From the NCBI GenBank assembly GCA_003242355.1, contig QGUH01000006.1:1-16333 (forward strand): a DNA stretch of 16,333 nucleotides, given 5' to 3'. A model generated the notes under the pieces. That model was not told the origin of the DNA and searched no databases. It saw only the letters and a list, made by a program, of their open reading frames with translations. The first letter of the stretch is position 1, and each line of letters begins with the position of its first letter. The position numbers and the translations under genes were made by a program. The stretch is from Pseudomonadota bacterium (GTDB taxonomy: Bacteria > Myxococcota_A > Polyangia > Polyangiales > Polyangiaceae). Shown piece after piece: positions 7,458 through 13,869 of this stretch.

Positions 7458-7491
7458 GCCCGGACGCTTCGGCCTTTCCTTTCGTTCGGGC
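7458..7491 (+). repeat. Stem-loop repeat, copy 2
   Basis: GCCCGGACG (7458-7466) pairs with CGTTCGGGC (7483-7491) over nine pairs, one of them G-U, around a 16-nt pyrimidine-rich loop. It shares ACGCTTCGGCCTTT with copy 1, offset by 73 bp. The arms differ from copy 1, but the loop sequence and overall design are kept. Confidence 0.55.
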
Positions 7492-7508
7492 GGCGTGTTG
7501 AATCGAGC

Positions 7509-7535
7509 CGCGACCGCGACGCAAACGCGGTCGCG
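7509..7535. repeat. Perfect 10-bp hairpin before the acetyltransferase gene
   Basis: CGCGACCGCG (7509-7518) and CGCGGTCGCG (7526-7535) are exact inverse complements around ACGCAAA. It lies 27 bp before the acetyltransferase start. It could be a terminator for the upstream unit, an operator, or a leader structure. Confidence 0.5.
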
Positions 7536-7562
7536 CCGAAACCTGCCATGGGCCCCCGAGAC

Positions 7563-8120
7563 ATGAAGACCGAGCGCGAGAAAATGCTCGCCGGAGAGCT
7601 CTACGATCCGTCCGACCCGGAGCTCGTCGCCGCTCGACGCCGTGCGCGGGATCTCTGCCAAGCGCTGAATTCCACGCGAGAAGCGGAGCAGGAAGAGCGT
7701 CGGCGGATCCTCTGCGCGCTGTTCGGCGCCGGGGGCGATTCGGTCTCGCTGCAGCCGCCCTTTTACTGCGACTACGGCTCGAACATCGAGCTCGGTGAGC
7801 GCGTCTTCTTCAATTTCGGGTGCGTCGTGCTCGACGTCTGCTCGGTGCGCATCGGAGCCTTCACGCTCTTCGGCCCCTCCGTGCAGATCTACACGGCCAC
7901 GCACCCGTGGAACGCCGAGCAACGCCGGGACAAGGAGCTCGGTAAGCCCGTCACGATCGGTTCGGACGTTTGGGTGGGCGGCGGCGCCATCATCCTGCCG
8001 GGCGTGCGGATCGGCTCGCGCAGCGTCATCGGCGCCGGCAGCGTCGTGACGCGGGACGTTCCGGAGGGCGTGTTCGCTGCCGGCAATCCGTGTCGCGTGA
8101 TTCGCGAAATCACCGAGTGA
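7563..8120 (+). CDS. Sugar O-acetyltransferase (maltose/galactoside type)
   Basis: The product is 185 residues from the ATG at 7563. That start gives MKTEREKMLAGELYDPSDPE, the standard N-terminus of the Maa/LacA/NodL family. An in-frame ATG at 7548 would add five residues, and neither start has a clear Shine-Dalgarno. The N-terminal helices are followed by a left-handed beta-helix of hexapeptide repeats (IELGERVFFNFGCVVLD, VTIGSDVWVGGGAIILPGV, VIGAGSVVTRDVPEGVFAAG). The loop TATHPWN carries the expected catalytic His. The enzyme transfers acetyl from acetyl-CoA to a sugar hydroxyl in the cytoplasm; the natural acceptor is unknown. It is full length with all motifs intact. The next gene begins 62 bp downstream on the same strand, so co-transcription is possible despite a small hairpin between them. 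Confidence 0.92.
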   Translation: MKTEREKMLAGELYDPSDPELVAARRRARDLCQALNSTREAEQEERRRILCALFGAGGDSVSLQPPFYCDYGSNIELGERVFFNFGCVVLDVCSVRIGAFTLFGPSVQIYTATHPWNAEQRRDKELGKPVTIGSDVWVGGGAIILPGVRIGSRSVIGAGSVVTRDVPEGVFAAGNPCRVIREITE

Positions 8121-8135
8121 GCTCGCCTTCACCGA

Positions 8136-8153
8136 CGACACAGGTGCGTGTCG
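8136..8153 (+). repeat. Small intergenic hairpin
   Basis: CGACAC (8136-8141) and GTGTCG (8148-8153) form a 6-bp stem with a 6-nt loop in the 62-bp gap between the acetyltransferase and the reductase-like gene. No U-run follows. It may be a weak terminator or chance. Confidence 0.3.
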
Positions 8154-8182
8154 CCAGCACGGAAAGGAGCGATAATCGGCGC

Positions 8183-8974
8183 ATGGCTCAACGCGCCCCC
8201 ATCGTGATCGTCGGCATCGGCGAGCTCGGCTCCGCGTTCGCTCGCGGCTTCCTGCGGCTCGGACATCCGATCGTGCCCGTCGTGCGCGGCATGGCGCCGG
8301 CCGAAGCCCTCGCGGCTGCGCCGTCTCCCGAGCTGGTGCTCGTCGCGGTGGCCGAGGACGCCTTGCATCCGGTGCTGTCGAGCCTGCCCCCGGCGTATCG
8401 CCAACGCGTGGCGCTGCTGCAGAACGAGCTTCTGCCGCGCGACTGGGAACGCCACGCGATCGAGGACCCCACGGTCATCGTGGTGTGGTTCGAGAAGAAG
8501 GCGAATCGCCCCGTCCACTCGCTCTTGCCGAGCGCCGTTTTCGGTCCGGGCGCCGAGCTCGCCGCGCGCGCCATCGAAGAAAACTCCCTTCCCGTGCGCA
8601 GGCTCGCCTCGCGCGAAGAGCTTCTGCTCGAGCTCGTCGCCAAGAATCTCTACATCCTGAGCATCAACTTGGCGGGCCTGCGCACGGGCGGCACCGTCCG
8701 CGAGCTGCGCGCGCAGCACGCCGATCTATTCCGCGCGGTCACGCGGGAAGTGCTCGAGCTCCAAGAGGCGCTGGTCGGCTCGGCGCTGCCGCGCGAGCAT
8801 CTCGAAAAGCGCCTCGAAGCCGCGCTCGACGCCGATCCCGATCACGTGGCCACCGGCCGGACCGCCCCAGCACGCCTCCAGCGCGCCCTCGATCACGCTC
8901 GCCGGCTCGGCGTCCGCGTTCCGACGCTCGAGAGCCTCGGCGCGGATGCGTCGCTCGCCGGAGCTCGACGGTAA
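8183..8974 (+). CDS. NAD(P)-binding, ketopantoate reductase-like protein
   Basis: The product is 263 residues. The N-terminus is a Rossmann dinucleotide-binding fold (IVIVGIGELGSAFARGFLRLG, with GxGxxG). In the C-terminal helical half, KNLYILSIN places Lys154 and Asn162 with the same spacing as the catalytic Lys and second Asn of ketopantoate reductase (PanE/ApbA). The intermediate Asn is replaced by Ile158. The end (ALDHARRLGVRVPTLESL) also resembles the PanE C-terminus. The protein is shorter than typical PanE (about 300) and lacks that Asn, so I would not call it PanE; a divergent oxidoreductase is likelier. AAGGAG at 8164-8169 lies 13 nt before the ATG, rather far. The gene is convergent with the pyruvyl transferase gene. 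Confidence 0.75.
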   Translation: MAQRAPIVIVGIGELGSAFARGFLRLGHPIVPVVRGMAPAEALAAAPSPELVLVAVAEDALHPVLSSLPPAYRQRVALLQNELLPRDWERHAIEDPTVIVVWFEKKANRPVHSLLPSAVFGPGAELAARAIEENSLPVRRLASREELLLELVAKNLYILSINLAGLRTGGTVRELRAQHADLFRAVTREVLELQEALVGSALPREHLEKRLEAALDADPDHVATGRTAPARLQRALDHARRLGVRVPTLESLGADASLAGARR

Positions 8975-9070
8975 CGCCCTCAGCGCTGACCGTCCCGTCG
9001 TCGGCGGCGAACGGCAAGGGCCGTGAGCGCCAACGCGAAGCCGGGGACGAGAGGGACGATGCCCTGGCGT
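8975..9070. other. Convergent intergenic region
   Basis: This 96-bp stretch separates two convergent genes. It holds the 10-bp palindrome TCAGCGCTGA (8980-8989) and a short hairpin ACGGC-AAGG-GCCGT (9011-9024), which may serve as a weak two-way transcript end. Read on the minus strand out of frame with the pyruvyl transferase gene, it encodes a short hydrophobic stretch followed by five arginines and a stop. Confidence 0.45.
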
Positions 9071-10243
9071 TCAGTGGTGCTGCTCGGCGGGCTGGGCGAG
9101 GGACTCGACGGAGACCCCGCGGGTTCCGCGACGCTCGGCGATGAGGCGGAGGAGGAGCTCGTTGGTCAGGCGCGCGCGGGCGCGCAGCCGCGGCACCTTC
9201 TCGCGAATCTTGGCGCTGAGGGCGGCACGGGTATCCCAGGAGCGATCGATCTCGGCGATGAGCTGACCGATTCCGATGCTCTCGAGGGGCGGCGTCGGCA
9301 TCTCGAGATCTTCGAGGAGGCCCGTCACCTTCGAGGCGTAGGGCAGCGCCGCGAACGGCGTGCCACGGAGCGCCGCGAAGATCAGGAAGTGCAGGCGCAT
9401 GCCGACGGCGAAGTCGAAGCGCCCCATCAAGTCGATGATCTGCCGCGGCGAGTAGCGGCGCCGGAGGATCTCCGCGCGCTCGCTGTGCTGCATGTGCGCC
9501 ACCACGGCGTGGCTGTGTTGAACGTCCGACTTTTCCATCGGCACGAAGACGACGTTGGTGTCGTAACGCTGCACCATGAAATCGGCCGAGTTCGCGAGCA
9601 GCGCGTAGTACGCCTCGGGGTTGATGTCGGGCGCCGCGGGCCCGGGCTCGCGCACGGAAAAACCAACCAAGTGCTGGTCGAAATCGACTCCTTCCGCTTG
9701 CAGGGCGATGAGCGGGAGCTCCTCGGGCTCGAGGAGGAACGCCGGATCGGCGGTGAGGTGGATGTCCGGGAGCACCCCCACGTCCTCGAGCAGGCGGTAA
9801 CCCATCCGATCACGCACGGTGATGACGGGCGGAGGCGACACGTTCAACGCGTTTCGGATGGCCCGCCGCGAAGCTTGCGTCGTGAGCGGGCCCGCGCTGA
9901 TCGCATAGAGGAGCACGGGCACGCCGAGCTGGTTGGCGATGGTGACCTCGCGCAGGTACTGCTCGGCGTCCTTGTCGTAGAGGATGCCGCCCCCACCGAG
10001 CACGAACAGATCGAGTCGCTCGATTTCGGGAATCATCTCCCGGCGCGTCATGCTGATCGGCGACACCGCCCGCTCGACGTCGTGGCGGGCCAGAGTATCG
10101 CTCGGGTTCTTCGAAAAGACGGTGATCTCTGCGTCGATACTCGCCCGGAGCTCGCCCAGAATCCCTTCGAGAATGGCCTCGTCACCGAGGTTCATGCCTC
10201 CGTACGATCCCGAGATCCCGATGCGAATTCGCTCGTTCGCCAT
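9071..10243 (-). CDS. Polysaccharide pyruvyl transferase family protein
   Basis: The product is 390 residues. The family (PF04230, CsaB/WcaK-like) transfers pyruvate from phosphoenolpyruvate as a ketal onto surface polysaccharides; the fold resembles GT-B glycosyltransferases. Visible family features are the N-terminal IGISGSYGGMNLGDEAILEG, the FVLGGGGILYD loop, LLYAISAGPL, the ITVRDRMGYRLLEDVGV helix, LTADPAFLL, and FAVGMRLHFLIFAALRGTPF. The start at 10243 is firm: GGAGGAA sits 5 nt upstream (plus-strand 10249-10255). The frame stays open 64 codons further upstream, but that stretch looks non-coding. No signal peptide or membrane span is seen, so it is probably cytoplasmic, acting on a lipid-linked precursor. 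No glycosyltransferase or export genes adjoin it, which is unusual for a polysaccharide locus. The nearby O-acetyltransferase is the only other sugar-modifying candidate. Confidence 0.9.
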   Translation of the reverse strand: MANERIRIGISGSYGGMNLGDEAILEGILGELRASIDAEITVFSKNPSDTLARHDVERAVSPISMTRREMIPEIERLDLFVLGGGGILYDKDAEQYLREVTIANQLGVPVLLYAISAGPLTTQASRRAIRNALNVSPPPVITVRDRMGYRLLEDVGVLPDIHLTADPAFLLEPEELPLIALQAEGVDFDQHLVGFSVREPGPAAPDINPEAYYALLANSADFMVQRYDTNVVFVPMEKSDVQHSHAVVAHMQHSERAEILRRRYSPRQIIDLMGRFDFAVGMRLHFLIFAALRGTPFAALPYASKVTGLLEDLEMPTPPLESIGIGQLIAEIDRSWDTRAALSAKIREKVPRLRARARLTNELLLRLIAERRGTRGVSVESLAQPAEQHH

Positions 10244-10672
10244 GCCGCTTCCTCCGACCGCGTGCGTCGACCTCGAGAGCTCGTTCGCTTCCGGGATCCC
10301 GCGCGCCGCCCGAGAGACGTTCAAGAAGTGGGCCGTACTGGCGCGCGCACCCGCAGTGGGAACGCCGGCGGGGATGAGCGGTTGGCCCCGGTTGGGCGTG
10401 GCAATGCTTCGGGCTCTCCCTCGAGAGTAGTCCACGGCCTTCGAAACCTCGGGTCAGGGCGGAGCGGACGCTGCGGCACGCGACCGATGCCCCGGAACTT
10501 TCCTCCGCGGCGCCCCAAACGGCCGCCCACTGCGAGCCCGCGAGAGCGCGAGCAACCCGAGAGCGCGAGCAACGCGGGCGTGCCACGGGTCACGGCGCAG
10601 CTTTTGCAGCGTCGAGGGCCAGCGGAGCGCACTGGCGCTTGCCGACGCTCGACGCGTGGGGCACGGCCTTCG
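10244..10672. other. Divergent intergenic region
   Basis: These 429 bp lie between the divergent pyruvyl transferase and GH15 genes and should carry both promoters. I cannot recognise -35/-10 boxes with confidence. The only clear structure is a 16-bp tandem repeat at 10541-10573. Open frames crossing it have Arg-rich, patternless translations and are judged non-coding. Confidence 0.6.
10541..10573 (+). repeat. Two tandem copies of a 16-bp sequence
   Basis: CGAGAGCGCGAGCAAC occurs at 10541-10556 and again, identical, at 10558-10573, a 17-bp period. It sits 100 bp before the GH15 start in the divergent promoter region. It could be a regulator binding site or simple slippage. Confidence 0.6.
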
Positions 10673-11356
10673 ATGACCGAAACGGCGATTCGGGACTACG
10701 GCGTCATCGGTGACGGGCGCTCCGCCGCTCTCGTCGCCAAGAACGGCGCGATCGAGTGGTTGTGTTGGCCACGGTTCGACAGTCCGTCGATTTTCGCGGC
10801 CGTCTTGGACGCGAACCGGGGTGGCGCGTGGCGCATCGCACCTCGTGGTTCGTTTCGCACCGCTCGCGCCTATCTCCCCGATACCAACGTCCTCGCGACG
10901 ACGTTCGTCGGCCCGAGCGGTGCGGTGCGCGTCATCGACACGATGACGGCGTTCGGCGAGGCGCAAAAACGGGCTCGACCCGTTCCGGAGCACGAGCTCT
11001 TGCGCGTCGTCGAGGGCCTCGACGGAGAGCTCGTACTCGAGGTCTCGTTCGCGCCGCGCCCCGATTACGCACGCCGGCTCGTTCCCTTGCGAACCCGGCA
11101 CGGGCTCGGCCTCCGCCTCGAGCTCGGCGGCAACGACCTTTATACCTTGCGGTGCGAAGGCCCCGACGGAGCGCCGGTGCCCTTCGCGCTCGACGATGAA
11201 GGCACAGCGACGGCGCACCTGACGGTGCGCGGTGGCGAGCGCGCGGTGTTCTCGCTGACGTTCGACTCCGAGGCGCCCGCAGTGCTCCCCCCTCTCGGCG
11301 GTGATGCATGGGATCGCGTCGAGCACACCGCCGCGTGGTGGCGTCGGTGGATCTGA
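10673..11356 (+). CDS. GH15 N-terminal fragment (beta-sandwich domain)
   Basis: This is the 227-residue open frame before the TGA. It holds the substrate-proximal beta-sandwich domain (PRFDSPSIFAAVLDANRGG, RTARAYLPDTNVLATTF, VRVIDTMTAF) and stops at TAAWWRRWI, just where the linker to the catalytic barrel begins. Without the barrel it cannot be catalytic. The frame is open upstream to 9023, but that part is antisense to the pyruvyl transferase gene. The ATG at 10673 gives the family N-terminus. Confidence 0.7.
   Translation: MTETAIRDYGVIGDGRSAALVAKNGAIEWLCWPRFDSPSIFAAVLDANRGGAWRIAPRGSFRTARAYLPDTNVLATTFVGPSGAVRVIDTMTAFGEAQKRARPVPEHELLRVVEGLDGELVLEVSFAPRPDYARRLVPLRTRHGLGLRLELGGNDLYTLRCEGPDGAPVPFALDDEGTATAHLTVRGGERAVFSLTFDSEAPAVLPPLGGDAWDRVEHTAAWWRRWI
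11354..11356 (+). other. In-frame TGA inside the GH15 gene
   Basis: The codon order is TGG ATC TGA GCT TGC CGC TAC. Homology continues in the same phase on both sides. A small hairpin, CGCGG (11368-11372) with CCGCG (11380-11384), lies 11 nt downstream. I regard this as too generic to call a selenocysteine element. Confidence 0.85.
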
Positions 11357-11392
11357 GCTTGCCGCTACGCGGGCGCTTACCGCGATGCGGTC

Positions 11393-12595
11393 GTGCGCAG
11401 CCTGCTCGCCCTGAAGCTCCTCTCGTTCGCGCCGACCGGCGCGATCGTCGCCGCGCCCACCACGTCGCTGCCGGAACGCGTCGGCGGGGATCTCAACTGG
11501 GACTACCGCTTTTGCTGGCTCCGCGACGCATCGCTCACCGCGCGCGTGTTCCTCGATCTCGGTTACCTCGACGAGGCGCACGCGTTCGTGAGCTGGCTGC
11601 TCCACACGACGCGCCTCACTCGACCCGAGCTCCGCATCCTCTACGACGTATACGGGCGACCACCAGAATCGGAGCGTACGCTGGATCACCTCGCGGGATA
11701 CCGCGCCTCGCGTCCCGTTCGCATTCGGAACGCCGCGGCAGATCAACTGCAGCTCGACACCTATGGCGAGGTGATCGACGCCGTCACTGCGCTCTGTCGC
11801 CGCGGCGCCTGGCTCGACGGGGAAACCCGGCGGATGCTGTGGCAGTTCGGCGAGACCGTGTGCGCGAGCTGGTCCGAGCCCGATCACGGCATCTGGGAGG
11901 AGCGCGAGCAGCGCCGACCGTACACACACTCGCGCGTGCTCTGTTGGACGGCGCTCGATCGGCTCCTCGAGCTCTCCGCGCGTGGTCACCTGCACCGCCT
12001 GCCGACGACGCGCTTCGCCGAGCACCGCGCCCGCTTGCGGGAGGATATCGAACGCCACGCCTGGAACCCGCACCTTCGGTGCTACACGCAGGTGCTCGGT
12101 GGCGACACGGTCGACCTCGGCGTGCTCGCGATGAGCGAGTACGGTTTTCACGCGCCTTCCCACCCGCGGCTGCGCTCGACGTACGAACGCATCGTCGAGC
12201 GGCTAAAGGTCCGACCGGGTTTGTTCCACCGCTACGAAAAGAGCTGGGCGGTGAACGAGGGCGCCTTCGGCATCTGCAGCTTCTGGGTCGCCGAGTTCCT
12301 GGCGCAGGGGGGCGGCTCCGTCGATGAGGCGCGCACCTGTTTCGAGGCCACGCTGCGCTACGCCAACGAGCTCGGGCTGTTCGCCGAAGAGATGGATCCC
12401 GAAACCGGCGAGCCGCTCGGCAATTTCCCGCAGGCTTTCACGCACCTCGGGTTGATTGGCGCCGCGCTCGCGCTCGAACGGCGCCTCGACGCGCTCCAGA
12501 CGCCGAGGCGGACGGCACCGGCCGATTCGGAGGGCACGAGCATGAACGAAGGGACGAAACGAGCGCCGCCGCCCGACTCGCACGCACGCGCATGA
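11393..12595 (+). CDS. GH15 C-terminal fragment (catalytic barrel)
   Basis: This is the catalytic domain in the same frame as the N-terminal fragment. The first possible start after the TGA is GTG 11393, giving 400 residues, but it has no Shine-Dalgarno and already lies inside the conserved linker (YAGAYRDAVVRSLLALKLL). Both catalytic glutamates are present and the barrel looks undamaged. That suggests either a recent mutation or a sequence error. The last 18 or so residues, from MNEGTKRAPPP, come from the first repeat unit, and the TGA stop lies within the ATGAAC of the second. Confidence 0.7.
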   Translation: MRSLLALKLLSFAPTGAIVAAPTTSLPERVGGDLNWDYRFCWLRDASLTARVFLDLGYLDEAHAFVSWLLHTTRLTRPELRILYDVYGRPPESERTLDHLAGYRASRPVRIRNAAADQLQLDTYGEVIDAVTALCRRGAWLDGETRRMLWQFGETVCASWSEPDHGIWEEREQRRPYTHSRVLCWTALDRLLELSARGHLHRLPTTRFAEHRARLREDIERHAWNPHLRCYTQVLGGDTVDLGVLAMSEYGFHAPSHPRLRSTYERIVERLKVRPGLFHRYEKSWAVNEGAFGICSFWVAEFLAQGGGSVDEARTCFEATLRYANELGLFAEEMDPETGEPLGNFPQAFTHLGLIGAALALERRLDALQTPRRTAPADSEGTSMNEGTKRAPPPDSHARA

Positions 12596-12744
12596 ACGAA
12601 ACACCGAAACGAGCACGGCCGACCGCTTCACGGGCACAGACATGAACACGACGCCGACGAGCACGGCCGACCCATTTCAGGCACGCGCATGAACGCAACG
12701 CCGAAACGAACATCACGGACCGATTCACGGGAATGGACATGAAC
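12542..12744 (+). repeat. Degenerate tandem array of about 50-bp units starting ATGAAC
   Basis: ATGAAC recurs at 12542, 12592, 12642, 12689 and 12739, spacings 50, 50, 47 and 50 bp. Between them the units share blocks such as CGAAACGA, GAGCACGGCCGACC, and TTCACGGGCAC; a partial unit may precede the first (GGCCGATTCGG..GGGCACGAGC). Unit 1 codes the last residues of the GH15 protein, unit 2 contains its stop codon, and the ATG of the last unit is the start of the membrane protein gene. Since 50 is not a multiple of three, the units do not encode a peptide repeat. The degree of divergence says the array is old. Confidence 0.8.
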
Positions 12745-13215
12745 TGGGGAAGCTGGCTGCTTTGGGGCTTCGCGAGCACGGTCGTGCTCACGACGATTCT
12801 GGCCGGCAGCCAAGGCCTCGGTCTCACGCGCATGAACCTCCCCTACATGCTCGGCTCCATGGTCACGCCCAACCGCGACCGCGCCAAGCTCTATGGCGTC
12901 GCGTTACACCTCGTGAACGGCTGGATCTTCTCGTTGATCTACGTGGGCGCCTTCCACGCGACGGGCGTGTTCACGGCCTGGTTCGGCGCCGCGATCGGTT
13001 TCGTCCACGCCGCGTTCGTGCTCGTCGTCGCCATGCCGGTGCTGCCTGCGATGCACCCGCGCATGGCGAGCGAGCTGCGCGGCCCGACCGTCGTTCGGCA
13101 GCTCGAGCCTCCCGGGTTTCTCGCGCGCAACTACGGCGTGCGCACACCCATCTCCGTGATCGTCGCGCACGTCGTGTTCGGCGCCCTCCTCGGCTTCTTC
13201 TACTCGCCGCGCTGA
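12739..13215 (+). CDS. Small integral membrane protein of unknown function
   Basis: The product is 158 residues with about four membrane spans: WLLWGFASTVVLTTILAG (near 4-24), YGVALHLVNGWIFSLIYVGAF (52-73), WFGAAIGFVHAAFVLVVAMPVL (80-103) and ISVIVAHVVFGALLGFFY (136-155). Sequence-level features include GLGLTRMNLPYMLGSMVTPNRDRA, the HLVNGW motif, MHPRMASELRGP and LEPPGFLARNYG. It looks like a conserved bacterial membrane family, but I do not know a function. GGGAA (12729-12733) lies 5 nt before the ATG at 12739; an in-frame ATG at 12733 adds MD but overlaps that Shine-Dalgarno. The start codon lies in the last unit of the upstream repeat array. It may share a transcript with the GH15 gene, 143 bp upstream. 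Confidence 0.75.
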   Translation: MNWGSWLLWGFASTVVLTTILAGSQGLGLTRMNLPYMLGSMVTPNRDRAKLYGVALHLVNGWIFSLIYVGAFHATGVFTAWFGAAIGFVHAAFVLVVAMPVLPAMHPRMASELRGPTVVRQLEPPGFLARNYGVRTPISVIVAHVVFGALLGFFYSPR

Positions 13216-13620
13216 CGTTCGCGTCGCGCCCGCAACGCGTGCTCGAGCGCCGAACGATTTGGGAGCCCGCCGAGGGTGCGGAAAGCTGCCGCGAACCGAG
13301 CACGGCGTGGGCATCGCTTCGGCGGGGCGGAGTGACGCGAGCCGCCGCCGTGAGTACGGTCGGACGCCGACGCTCGCACGGACGCGCCGTTCGTCGGGCA
13401 GGCTCGTACACGGTCTCCGACCACCCGCGCGATGCTTCGACGTCATTTCCCCGCAGCACCTCGGGCGTTGCGCAGCGCGCTTCGACGCGGTGAAAGCACG
13501 CAGGCACGCTGCGCGTGCCCTCTCGAGCTCATGCCCCATTTTCAACCGCACGGCGCGAGTTACCGTGTCGGGACCACGGAACCGCCAGGCTCGCTCACAC
13601 TGCAAGCTCGATTTGCGTCC
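13216..13620. other. Intergenic region without a recognised gene
   Basis: This is 405 bp between the membrane protein gene and the truncated DUF421 gene. The open frames here, on both strands, are Arg-rich and patternless. It contains a perfect hairpin, GGCACGC-TGC-GCGTGCC (13503-13519). No clear promoter is seen for the DUF421 fragment. Confidence 0.6.
13503..13519. repeat. Perfect 7-bp hairpin with 3-nt loop
   Basis: GGCACGC and GCGTGCC flank TGC. It lies about 100 bp before the DUF421 start, and CTCTCG, not a U-run, follows. The role is unknown. Confidence 0.4.
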
Positions 13621-13848
13621 ATGGCCGAGGTGTTTCAACTCCAAGCGCCACTCTGGGAAACGGCGGCTCGCGGCGCGGTCGTTTACGTCGTGCTCGCGGC
13701 AATCATTCGCCTGATTCCGAAACGGCACGCGGGCGACGTTTCGCCGAACGATCTCTTGGCGTTGATCATCGTCGGCGCCGTCACGGCCGACGCCATGGTC
13801 GGCGAGGTCACGGGAATGGTGGACTTGGTCGTCGTCGCGATCGTGACC
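13621..13848 (+). pseudogene. Truncated DUF421 (YetF/YcaP-like) membrane protein, N-terminal part
   Basis: From the ATG at 13621, about 76 residues match the N-terminal membrane domain of DUF421 proteins: LWETAARGAVVYVVLAAIIR, then LIPKRHAGDVSPNDLLALII and VGAVTADAMVGEVTGMVDLV. Homology stops at VVVAIVT (13848). Intact family members go on for another 70-150 residues with a third membrane span and a cytoplasmic domain. Here the frame instead runs, without a stop, for 250 codons antisense through the neighbouring lipoprotein gene, whose own stop is at 13870. The gene has therefore lost its 3' part at a junction between 13848 and 13870. No Shine-Dalgarno is evident. A functional product is unlikely. 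An assembly join here should be excluded. Confidence 0.65.
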
Positions 13849-13869
13849 CGAAATCCGGGCCGAATCGAT

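Larger units (their letters stand above)
10673..12595 (+). pseudogene. GH15 glucoamylase/trehalase-type glycoside hydrolase with one in-frame TGA
   Basis: One reading frame of 641 codons covers the whole protein, broken only by TGA at codon 228 (11354-11356). The halves are in the same phase, so this is not a frameshift. Residues 1-225 match the N-terminal beta-sandwich of bacterial GH15 enzymes (IRDYGVIGDGRSAALVAKNG, EWLCWPRFDSPSIF). The rest is the (alpha/alpha)6 barrel: LKLLSFAPTGAIVAAPTTSL, NWDYRFCWLRDA (Asp285), PDHGIWEER (Glu409, general acid position), and VNEGAFGICSF (Glu529, base position). Family members hydrolyse alpha-glucans or trehalose. The TGA falls in WRRWI-stop-ACRYAGAYRDAV, a non-catalytic linker; CGA (Arg) to TGA is the simplest change. 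The options are a real nonsense mutation, a base-call error or read-through. The usual start lacks a Shine-Dalgarno. The 3' end, from about codon 620, lies in the ATGAAC repeat array. Confidence 0.8.

Noticed and set aside
9023..10672. Upstream extension of the GH15 frame
   Set aside because: It is antisense to the pyruvyl transferase gene and intergenic DNA; the GH15 N-terminus begins at 10673.
11354..11390. TGA as a selenocysteine codon with the downstream 5-bp hairpin as its signal
   Set aside because: The hairpin is short and generic, the site is not catalytic, and I know of no GH15 selenoproteins. Nonsense mutation or sequence error is simpler.
12542..12744. The ATGAAC array as a CRISPR
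   Set aside because: Units are degenerate along their whole length, with no conserved repeat/unique spacer alternation and no cas genes.
12904..13728. Minus-strand frames across the membrane protein gene and the gap to DUF421
   Set aside because: Arg-rich, with no family features; they are antisense to a gene with clear membrane-span periodicity.
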